From: Porodaedalea pini
Taxonomy: Eukaryota; Basidiomycota; Agaricomycetes; Hymenochaetales; Hymenochaetaceae
Assembly (NCBI GenBank): GCA_002794775.1
Contig: NBAY01000008.1
Span: forward strand, 930,001 to 994,000
Direction of reading: 5' to 3'
Length of the DNA: 64,000 bases
Shown here: in pieces, positions 23,886 to 34,300 of the stretch
Numbering within the stretch: the first letter of the stretch is position 1
Layout of the letters: the number at the start of each line of letters is the position of its first letter
Notes under the pieces: model-generated
What the model saw: only the letters and a program-made list of their open reading frames with translations
Database searches by the model: none
What the model was told of the DNA's origin: nothing
Position numbers and translations under genes: made by a program

Positions 23886-26800
23886 TTAAAAAGTGTTTTG
23901 TCCAGTATTACTATTATTATTGTTGGGATTGAGCACGCTCCCAAGCAGCATTCCGCCAAGTTGAACACCAGCATGCACTGCAAGCCGGCCAAGCTCCTGT
24001 TGTGCGCCCCCAGAGAAAGAGCCTTGCTGTTGATTATTCTGTTGTTGGGTCTGATGGTGTTGGTGCGAATGCTGCTGCTGCTGCAAATGCTGGAGAGGCT
24101 GAGTCTGATGCTGATGAAGCTGATGCTGCGGTGGGTGCGCCTGCTGCTGAGTCTGTTGCAGGAGTTGCAACTGCTGAAGCTTAAGAAGTTGAGCTTGCTG
24201 AGCTTGGCTGACCAGATGCTGCTGAGCATGCTGCTGGCTCTGAGTCGCGTGCGAGTGAGCATTTGGCCCCGGATGATTGGGAATCGCGTGCACACCATGA
24301 GTCTGATTTGCTCCGACGCCTTCACTTGTGTGTTGCGTATGAGCAGTAGCTCCTGTACCACCTTGCGACTCCGCCGATCCACTGACCCCATCCTGAGGCT
24401 TAGCAGACGATCCCGACGGAGCTACGTGCAGTTTTCCTCCAGCCACCCCGGCCACGGCCGCAGCCCCAAGTCCACCGCCGAGCTGCATCTGTGCGAGCTG
24501 CACCATCGCCCGTGCCTGCTCCTGCTCCATCTTCTTAATACTCGCAAGCAGTGCGGCCGTCGCCTGCGCCTGTGCCTGGGGCGTCTGTGCTTGCATCTGC
24601 GCTTGGAGGTGTGCCTGCACCTGCTGCTGCATCTTCAGCTGCTGCGCCTGTAAACGCGCGAGATACTGTGCCTGAATCTTAGCTTGCGCGTGAATCTGCG
24701 CCTGCACCTTCGCGTATACCTGCTGCCGAAGACTCTGCTGTTGCGCCTCAAGCTGCGCCTGCATCTGCGCTTGTGTATGCGCCTGCGTCTGACCCTGTGT
24801 ATGCATCTGCTGCTGAATCTGGTGTTGCATCTGGTGCTCGAGCTTGGCCTGCTCTTCTAGTTGCTGCTGTTGCTGGCGGTGCAATTGCTGCTGCATCTGG
24901 TGCTCGTGTTTCGCCTGCTCATCCAGCTGGTGCTGCAAATTCTCAAGTTGCTGCTGCTGTTGGTGCTGCATCTGGTGCTCGAGCTTCTCCTGCTCCTCCT
25001 GCTTGCGTTGTAAGTCCTCGAGCTGGTCCTGCTGCACGTCATCCTGCTGCTCATAGGCATCCTGAAATTGTTCCGCACATTGCTCGTACCGTACATCAAG
25101 CTGATATAGTTGATCCTGTTGATCCTGCTGGTCGTCCTGGTCGCTCTGAGGATCTGAATAGTCCGGGTATGCGTCGCCATAATCAAACCCAGAGTCCTGC
25201 GAAGGAGACATATCCGGGAACGCAGAAGAATCAGAGTCAAACGCGCTCGAACCATCGGTGGGATCTCCGTACGACGAGTCTAAGCCTGTGGAAGGATCAT
25301 ACGTGTCCGCACCGCCGAACTGAGAAGGATCGAAGACACTTGGATCATACAGGCCCGAGTTCGTGTCAGTTCCAAGATCATCAAGCCCAAAGCCGTACGC
25401 GCTCGGGTCTCCCGACGTACCCATATTCGAGTTTGTCGAATCCTCGAATCCTAGCCCGTCGGTGGAAGAGCTCAGATCGATCCCTCCAAACCCGTTCGTT
25501 AGCGAGCTCAAATCCATACCATTCGAGCCACTCAGATCGACTTCCCGGTGTGGTAAGATTGAGCCCGCTCAAGTCGATACCGCTCAGATCAACTCCACTA
25601 CTCAGCGAACTCAAATCAACGCCATCACCCAACGCGCTCAGATCAACGCCAGACCCTATCTCATTAAGCACCGCAGCGTCCACAAGGCCCGCAGGGCCTC
25701 CCGTGTTTCCTCCGCCGCTGCCAGATCCACTAACTACGTTAGCAACAGAGTTCACAACGTTCCCAACAGAACTGGTGAGCGCCGCAGAGACGCCCGACTG
25801 TATTCTGTTGGCATTCGCTAGGCTCGCGTTGATCCCAGATAGGACGCTTGCGAGGTTGCTGTTCTGGCGGTGGTGAGGGAGCTGGGGCGAGGTTGTGCTG
25901 TCTGGGTTGCCTGTAGGCCCTGAGCCTGTGCCTGCGCCGCCGTGACGTATGGATTATATTGGGCTTGCGCTTTCGGCGGCGGCGGAGGCCCTGCCGTCTG
26001 AAGCGTCACTTGAGATTGCGTCTGCACTGGCAGATAAGCGCTCTGAGCGTGCATGCCCTGCGAAACTATCGCCGGTCTCGCCGGCGGTGGAGGTACTCTC
26101 CTTCCTGCAGCCGGAACAGCAAACCCGACCCCACTCTCCTGCGTGATTCTCGCCCTCTCAGCTGCTGTCCTCTCTGCAGCCGCGCGCTCACGATCCCTTT
26201 GTTCTGCCTCGAGGCGCTTCTGTTCCTTATGCTTCACCTGCGATACGCCAAAGAAGCTCGTCTTCTTCTTCGTCTTCGGTGCAGACGAGGACACACCGTA
26301 CGGCGGTGATGCAGACGCGGAAGCAGGCGTGCCGAACAAGGAGATCGGCTGGGAAGAGGTTGTGGATATGGAGGAGTGGGTGGGCGAGGGCGAGGGTGGG
26401 ACAATGGCGGTGGAGTATCGATATGGACGGGCTTGCGTTTGCGTCTGCGTTTGTCTCTGGGCCTGCGAATGCGTTTGGGCTTGCTGATACATTTGTGTCT
26501 GCGGCGCCTGCGCCTGCGCAGCCTGGGGAAGAGGCGAGCCCGAAGCAGAGCGGCGATGCGGAAGGGGCGGAGGGCTCGCCACTGCAGCTGCAGCCTGCGT
26601 CTGTAAGTTATGCACCGTGTTCTGCGCTCGCACAGGCTGGACTTGTATTTGTATTTGAGGGACTGGTGCAGGCGGGGGCGGGACGACAGTAGACGCAGAC
26701 TGCGCGCGGCCTATCCCCGACCCGCTTCCAGTTCCAGTTCCAGATGCATTGCTCGCATTGGGATTGACAGTACGTAAGAGTCGCTGAGACGGCGACACGG

Positions 26801-28014
26801 GATGGACGGCGGACGCGATTGCGGAGGCGTACAGCGAGCGCGCATATGCCGCGCTGTCCGTCGTTGACACCATCGTCTCTGTCGGCAGTACGCTCGTAGT
26901 TGTACGTGACGCGGTACTCAGATTCGAGACCGAGCTCACAGCTGATGATGGGCGAATGGGGTAGGCGCAGACACAGGGGAAGGAGGAGCAGGTGTTGTTT
27001 GTGTTGAGCCAGCGGGAGCTGGACGAGGACCAGAGACGCGTCGCGCGTTTCCGCTAGACGCGAGAGCTGACGCAGCCCGGCGCATATTCGTCGGCATTAC
27101 GATTGCTACCGCACTGGGCGTGATCGCCGGTGATGGTCTGCGCGAAGGCGCGGACCCAACTGCAGCAGCTGCTTGGTTCGACGAGAAGGCCGGAGGCGAC
27201 TCGACTTCGCTTTCATTCGGTACAACGATATCCGCAAACCCGCGTCCCGTGAGCACCGGACGCTCCACACTTGAAGTAATGCTCAGGCTCTCCAGCCTAT
27301 CTGTAAGAACCTCAGCGCTATCTTCTGGCGGCGCGTAGGAAAGCCCTTCATGCGCTACCGGGGAATATAGCGGAAGCGTCGGACGGCGCTCCAGAGCGCC
27401 GGCATTTGTGCCGGAGTATTCAGCTTGCTCCCATTCTAGAGGCGGGGGAGGCGGGGACGCAGACATGAACTCAGATAGGGAACTTTGATTGTTAGTGCCT
27501 GATGCACCCGCGATCGAGGACGTCGATTGAGCTTGAAGCTCCGCGTAGCGTTCGCATTGCTTTGTATATGCCGCCGAGTCTGCAGTTGTGCTTTGATCAC
27601 TGCATGCTCCCATTGCTGGTACAGAACCCAAATCTGGTTCTTCATGAACCGAAGGCGGCGGCGCGTTTTCATGCACAACCGTAATAGCAGGAACCATTGG
27701 ACTCGAAGAGCTTGAGGTCTGGTCTGTGGTTGGCGATGGACTGGGTAGAACGCGTGCGCTCGCGTATAGCTGTTGCGCAAAGCTCAGAGTACCGCGATTA
27801 CTACTCCTTGCTCCTAACACGTCCAGAGGGTGCACGAATGACCGACTCGGCGGGTCAGCGGCGTCGTTCTGGTAGATCCAGAGGCGACGTCTTCATGCAA
27901 GTCAACAATAAGAATAAACAGACATAGTCGACTTGCTCACTCGGGGTCAAAGTGCTCTGACCAGTAGGCTGGGAGCGGACGCGTGTCTGCGTTCAATGGC
28001 GACGCGGGAGGCAT
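23886..28014 (-). CDS. WW-domain protein with long Gln-rich coiled region
   Basis: Unknown function. Exon 1 is 27941-28014 and the second exon starts at 27890. Joined, they encode a WW domain in residues 9-45: RPLPAYW, then WIYQNDAADPPSRSFVHPLD. Downstream the protein is Ser/Pro/Ala-rich, with a Lys/Arg/Glu segment (KTKKKTSFFGVSQVKHKEQK, then KRLEAEQRDRERAAAERTAAERAR), DLS-type short repeats (GVDLSALGDGVDLSSL), an acidic Asp/Tyr/Ser stretch, and about 250 residues dominated by Gln that should form coiled coil. It ends in the hydrophobic GVQLGGMLLGSVLNP. The reading frame changes at about 26940, 25862 and 25545. Each can be explained by one base, or by an unusually short intron, so the exact product is uncertain. 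It is followed upstream on the same strand by another WW-domain gene. Confidence 0.6.
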
Positions 28015-29443
28015 ATCCTTTTCCTCGTCGCCCGCTCACCGAGATGATTTATAGCCATAAAATCAGGGCGGACACACGCATCTGATCATGTTCTGACTCG
28101 CAAGGTGATGTGCCTAGACGATGTCAAACAACAAACCATCAACGTTACGAGCTCGAGAGTACGGATTCAGATCGGAATGATATGAATGGGGCACTGCAAG
28201 AGCTGTTCGAGCTGTCAGATAGCTGATCGAATTAATATTGCTGCTCGTCGTGGTCCAGTAAGTGAAAGACTGCTGTAATTGTATAAATTGAAGTCATTCA
28301 GTCCCTTATCAACTAACACAGCGGTCACGCGTGAGCCACGTGCATATCAGATCTATCTGATTGGAAGGGTGATCAACACGAGTGTCAAGCTCACTTGTTA
28401 ATTCATCATGTTCAATCTTGAAACTTACATTAAGAGTAGTCAGGCTCAGTCTTTGCATTCCTTTGGCAGAGCCATTTCTCTACTTTGGCTCCTGACTCTC
28501 CAACTATTCTCTTTCTAGCTCCTGGGGGTTTGAGACTGCTGTACAGTTTCTCCAACTTCCTCATTTGTCTTATAGCAAATAAAGCTACATCTCTGTCATT
28601 GTATTCTCTCTTACAGCAACTACACCACTTTGTTCTTGGCTGTCATAGTATGCTCCACAATAGAAAACAAAGGACAAGCTGAAGGACAGTCTACAATTAC
28701 AAAGAATCAAACAGGATTGAAAGTGAGCCAGTGTTAACCACAGTCATACTGCATACAAAACCTGTCCCAGAGATAAAGAAGAGAATATAGATCACCATCA
28801 GAATAGTACATCTTTCTAGATAGGAGATCAATGATCAAGTCATTACAAAATTGTAGAGGTGAGATAGCTATGAATCAACCTATTAAGTGTTGTGAGTAAA
28901 TCAATATCAACCAGTATAGATAATATTAATGCATCAATTTGAGTTTGGAACACAGGTGACCTATATGCAGAGCAATGAATCAGCAAAAAATCTTTCAGTA
29001 GCAAAGTTTGAGCAACCAAGGGAGTCAGATTTCTCATGCTTGAATTATTGAGTCTGCATTTGCTGCTTTATAAAATCTTCCTATTTTGCTTCAGGACTGT
29101 AGTACAGCATTATAATATTCATAAGACGACTGGAACCCTGGCTGATTCCCATGTTACAGTGTATCATCATATACCTGCCATGATTGGAAAAAGCTGGCTA
29201 TCAAGAATGTCCGAATGATATATTTGATCGGAGACGACGGGACCGGCACTTGTTGACAGAGTATTATACAGTAATGAAATCATGAGGAACATGTGGGCAA
29301 GAATACAAATATGAAAAACGTTGAGAGGTGCGGGGAACGACCATTACTTTGTCGGGTTTGAAAGGAGAGTTCCGTGAATCCAGAGCCGCAGTGTGAAAGA
29401 AACGGAAAGAGAGATTGCATATGTCTTCGAGCGAGTATTGAGT
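28015..29443. other. Intergenic between the two WW genes, AT-rich
   Basis: Promoter of the first WW gene on the left and 3' flank of the second on the right. The centre (about 28380-29230) is much AT-richer than the genes around it and looks like old inserted DNA. It holds one coding-like relic (listed separately); otherwise only short random ORFs. Confidence 0.5.
28437..28680 (-). pseudogene. Coding-like relic of unknown family in AT-rich spacer
   Basis: One minus-strand frame without an ATG stays almost open for about 80 codons and reads like protein: WCSCCKREYNDRDVALFA, then RKLEKLYSSLKPPGARKR and KVEKWLCQRNAKTEPDY. The paired Cys and basic composition suggest a degenerate nucleic-acid-binding or mobile-element segment, but I do not recognise a family. 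No terminal repeats were found around it. Confidence 0.3.
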
Positions 29444-30456
29444 CTACCAGTCGCCTCCACCGCCGAAGTCGTCACCTCCTCCGTAATCATCTTCACGGCC
29501 TGTATTACAATCCAGTCAATTGCATGCTCGGCAGAGTGAATAAGAGATAAAAGGATGAAAGAAAGAGTATAGGAAGAGAAATGAAAAGAACACTTACCCT
29601 GGTCGTAGCCTTCCTCATACTCATTCTCATCATGGTCCTCGATCGCATTCTCGATCAGCGCACCGCCGAGCAGCCCTGCGCCACCCGCCGCGAGGACCGT
29701 ACCCATCCCCATCCCGCTCTTCTTCGGCGGCTCCTGCGCGTACCCGCCACCGTAGCCAGCCGGCGGCGGTCCGCTGTTGTAGCCCCCGCCATAGCCACCC
29801 GGAGGACCGTGGTTGCTGCCGCCACCGAACCATCCGCGCTCGCCCTGTGGAGGCCCACCATATCCACCGCCGCCATAGCCAGGACCGGGACTGGGCCCAC
29901 GGCCATATCCACCTCCATATCCTCCTCCGTACCCACCAGGAGGCGGGTTGCCCCATCCACCCGGAGGCGGTGGCGGCGGTCCTCCAGCTCCCCATCCGCC
30001 TGGCGGAGGTGGCGGCGGACCGTGTCCGTACGCGCCTCCCTGACCGTATCCTCCTCCTGGCGGACCGTATCCACCACCGCCCCATCCGCGCTGCTCGGGG
30101 CCGGGCGATGGACCACCATATCCGCGCTCGGGCGGAGGGACTCCAGGGGACGGGTACCCGCTTTGTCCTGGTGGCGGTCCAGCAGGAGGCGGGGGTCCAA
30201 GTGGATGCGTCCAGGATGGACGCGGCTCAGGGCCGTTTGTGTCAACGTAGAACCTGCAAAGAAACAAATAGATATGAGCAAGAGCAGCACGGTAGAGATT
30301 TAGAGACAAATAGGGATAGAAAAGGGCTCAGAGAGCGAAGACGCACCATGTCTTGTAGTTCGGATCGTATTGTTCTTTCCAACCCGGCGGTAACGGTCGA
30401 GTATCAGGGTTTCGCGGTGGCACAGGGGGCGCACCGTACGCAGGGGATGCAGACAT
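29444..30456 (-). CDS. WW-domain protein with Gly/Pro/Tyr-rich repeat region
   Basis: Three exons from the start: 30347-30456, 29598-30253, 29444-29499; 273 residues, all junctions in phase. A WW domain lies near the N-terminus, RPLPPGWKEQYDP joined across the intron to WFYVDTNGPEPRPSWTHPLG, with both signature Trp and the final Pro. Residues 60-200 are low-complexity Gly/Pro/Tyr (PPPPGGWG, GYGGGYG type units), followed by a glycine-zipper-like hydrophobic stretch (GMGTVLAAGGAGLLGGALIE), which could insert in a membrane or self-associate. The C-terminus is acidic, EYEEGYDQG...DDYGGGDDFGGGGDW. The order resembles small lipid- or stress-related WW/GYR proteins of fungi, but the role is unknown. 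Tandem with the WW gene at 23886-28014. Confidence 0.8.
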
Positions 30457-31390
30457 CGTTTCGTGTGTTTCTGAGGGACGAGGTGGAAAGCGGGAAAGAT
30501 GGGAGTGTGATGGATGCCGATAGCGAGCTTATACTAATACGTGGCCACGCTTATATACATGTATGGGCCTAGTACACACTCAGTCTGAGTAATAATGGTA
30601 TTCATCGCCTTGACGGCGGAACTTTCTGGTGTGCAGAAGTATGTACAGTACTGGATGACGAACAACGCGCAGCAGATGCGCCCAATGGCGAATTGTGCTA
30701 CGCGCATCGCTCTTCCTCTTAAGCTTCCCTATGATCATCCTTGGGTTCTCGATGCACCGGTCGACACGTCGACATCGATAGCGAAGTCGGCGATGCAAGC
30801 TGCATTGTAACCTTGAGCTTGAAGCGCTCGCGGTACTAAGACAAAAAAGAAGTGAACAAGAGCACGGACACGGAACGCACTAATTCAATCTGAAAAGGCA
30901 TCTGAATCTGGATCGCTAATTCACTATAAACATCCACGGAACCAAATTCTCAGGCAGCGTAGATATGGTAAGTCTGAAGTTGATTATTTAAAAAAGAACT
31001 ACCCAGTGATTTGATCTAGAGACAGTTAGCAGCACTCATGCACGTTGTAGCGGACCTTGAGCGGCCGAGGCCTGGGAGCGACTTTGACCAGCAGCACGAC
31101 CGTCTCAAAACATCTTCCCAACCTCCTTGAGCCATAAAGGTTCCCGTCGTCCGCTTGTCGACCTCCGAGCACTTAGATGTAAATCGTCGTTACATCAATA
31201 TGATAAAGCCCAACTTGAGCTCCTAGGATAGGACACCGCATAAGGTGTAGCTATTCTTAGCGTTATATGGTTCTGAGCACGAGATCTACAAAGATACACG
31301 TTTTTGGCATGCGTTGCTTGATCTCGACCCAAACCGCGAGACGACGCTGGGCGTAGAGATACCTGCAGAGACGACCCCTCCCCCCCTCTG
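30457..31390. other. Intergenic upstream of the NLR gene
   Basis: Divergent spacer of 934 bases between the second WW gene and the receptor. One 71-codon plus-strand ORF (30595-30810) has no recognisable features. No TATA box could be assigned. Confidence 0.45.
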
Positions 31391-34300
31391 ATGCTCTCTT
31401 CAATGTCCGATCACTATGCTCTGCACGGTTCGTCTACGCGTTGCACAAATTCATTAATATTGACGTCCCCTGTAGTTATCCGCATCAGCGACCTGACTTG
31501 GGAGCCAAAAGCCCATAGCAAGAAGCCGGATCTCTATGTGGAAGTGAAGCTCGGCGACATCAGTAGACGAACGCGGACAGTCAAGAAGGACCGATCACCC
31601 ACTTGGGATGACACTTTAACGTTGTAAGCACGCGCAACAACGAGCCTTCAGAGACGCTGGCACTCAATCGTGCTCCATCAGTCCGTCGTCGGATGCAAGC
31701 AACCTTTTTGTAGTCCAAGTTAAACACAAATCACTCTGGTCCTCAGACCCCTGTGTCGGTTACATCGACAACACCGACATCACACTCGCAGACTTATTGG
31801 ATAAATGTACTGATGGCGAAGGTGAGCCGCGGTCCCAACCATCGTGATTTCAGACTTGTACACAGCTTAAACGTCCTATAGTGCAGCTAAGCCTTAGGAC
31901 ACCGTCGGGGAGAACACCCACAGCACCTGCGGGCGTTCTATATTTACGACTCAGGGTTATCGATGAAATAGAACGTGCTGATATTGATATTAAGACTGCT
32001 GGGCAACTTGTCCAGCAACGAGGAATTGTGCACTCTGCGGGGGCTGCAGACTCTACTACTGTTGCTGTTGCTCAACAGATCTTACAGTCGAATGAGGGGG
32101 ACGGCCTGTACGAATTTCTCGGGAGCCTTTTCACCAAGTTGGACGTGTTTGTTGGATTTATCGATGATGTATCAAAAGTAGGTCCCGAATATTTCGCTGT
32201 GGAGAGACTATTCATGTCTAAGCACAACTAGATTCACCCATACCTCTACGCTGCCTGGAAGGTGACTTCAGCCCTGTACAAGGTATGCCCGCAGGATTGT
32301 TTGTTACAGTCGTCCTGAATGTTTTTTTCTCGCAGAGTGTTTCGAAGCAGTTCAAAGCAGACAAGAAAGTCGTCGGTCTAGTTCGTAGTATGGAAAGAGC
32401 CTTCGACTTTATCAATGACACCCGGTCTCTCCCCGAGAAAACTCGGAGTCTCGAACAAACCATCATCGAACTCTTGAAGCAAACCACCGAGTGTTGTCTG
32501 TTTGTTCGACAATACACCCGTCCAGGGTTTATCGGTGAGTTTATCCGTGTGTGAGCAGATAGTCATTGGAAGATGAGCTTTGTTTAGAACGGATGTTCGA
32601 CTTGGGTAGCGAAGGAAAGGTTGACGAGTTTGAAGAATCATTGAGCGAGCTCAAGAAAGCACTTGACTCGGGAATATTCTCTACTGTGCCTTTGTCACGG
32701 CACGGGTATCTCAAACAGTCAATGCTTTGCGTGCGTAAAAGTTCCACATGGTCTTTGGAGTATACTGAGATATTTCAATATCAGGGTTACGAGAAGCGCT
32801 CAATCCAAGTCTTTCGGATGCGTTTGGCCGTCCTATGTGCCTTCCCGGGACACGAGTCAAGTTACAGCAGCAAATGGTCGACCTCTTGCTATCGGAAATG
32901 GGCCAGAACATCTTTTGGCTATACGGTGTGGCTGGCTCTGGCAAAAGCACAGTGAGCACGACGATTGCAGAATACTTTCGTGATATATATCGTCTAGGCG
33001 CCTTCCTGATTTTTGAACGAGGAAAAAGCGAGTCGTCCTCTGTCATTCGGACTATTGCTTACAGCCTAGCCTCGTTCGAGTCCTCAATCGCGACTCAAGT
33101 CATGGCGGCTATTGAGAAGGATAGTGGTATCACTATGGCTTCAGCTGCGAGCCAGTTTGAGAAGCTTCTATTGGGCCCACTCAATGCCGCCGCAGCTGCA
33201 GTTCGGGGACCTATCGTGATCGTCCTTGACGCGTTGGATGAGTGTGGGACGCCAGAGACTCGGAAGGAGCTTATGCGCCTCTTCAAGGAAGACTTCCCTA
33301 AGCTTCCTTCCAATTTCCGTTTCCTCATTACAAGTCGACCAGAAAACGATATCGTGAAGGCCTTATCCCGTAAGGACACTGTCCACGAAATGGAACTCGA
33401 TTATTCTTCGGACTCCAGTCGCCGTGATGTTCTCTCCTACTTATGCCATGAGATGCATGATATTTTCGAGGCGGGCTCGGAGGTGCAAGTGCCAGAGGGA
33501 TGGCCTTTGGATGCGAATCTGGCGATACTTGGAGAGAGTGCAGATGGACTTTTTATTTGGGCGTCCACAGCAGTTAAACTCGTGAGGAGCAACGACAATC
33601 CGTTCGGAAAGCTGAATGGACTGGTTGAAGAAGCGCGTGACGTCTCTCGATGCGGCCTCGACGCTCTGGACACTTTGTACGCTGATGTACTTCGCAGCTC
33701 AGGAATCTCGTGGGACGATGACGGATCCAAAGTTCGCTTTTCCAAAGTGCTTGCGCTACTTCTTTTGAGCAAGATCCCGCTCTCCGATAAGGTCATTGAT
33801 GGTATTCTAGGCTTTAAATCCTATGAGTCATCAAGTCTTATTCTATCAAAGCTTCGATGCTTGCTTTCATACACACCAGGGACCCGGGTCAGCCTGTTTC
33901 ATGCGTCGTTTTCCGATTACCTTACATCCTCCAAACGCACCGGCGATCCGTGGCTCATTGACATTTCGGCCCAAAAATGGTTTCTCGCTACTCGGTGCTT
34001 TTCAGTCATGGAGGGCATGCTTCATTTCAATATGTGCGACCTCGAGTCGTCCTTCGTCCTCAATGATGATATTCCAGGGCTGAAGAAGCGTATCGAAGAC
34101 AAAATACCGCCGCATCTGGAATATGCATGCGTTTACTGGGCTCAACATCTTTGCGATGCTCCATATTCTTCTGACCTTCTCGAGAAATTGTCAGCCTTTC
34201 TTGATTTGCGTCTACTATTCTGGTTTGAAGTTCTCAGTCTGCTGAAGAAGTTCGGCCGTTTTTCTGGTCAAGCACTACTTGACGCCAGCACATGGGCTGC

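Noticed and set aside
24773..25876. 367-codon plus-strand ORF opposite the WW/Gln-rich gene
   Set aside because: Mirror of the Gln-rich repeats (Ala/Ser/Pro composition), no domain.
26940..26986. 47-base intron in the WW/Gln-rich gene as the sole explanation of the frame change
   Set aside because: It is phase-correct, but the removed text (SSVSNLSTASRTTTS) looks as coding as its flanks, so a one-base change is equally likely; left open.
29581..30572. Long plus-strand ORFs opposite the Gly/Pro-rich WW gene
   Set aside because: Arg/Thr-rich shadow of GGX/PPX repeats.
30595..30810. 71-codon ORF upstream of the NLR
   Set aside because: No conserved features and no splice partner; kept as intergenic.
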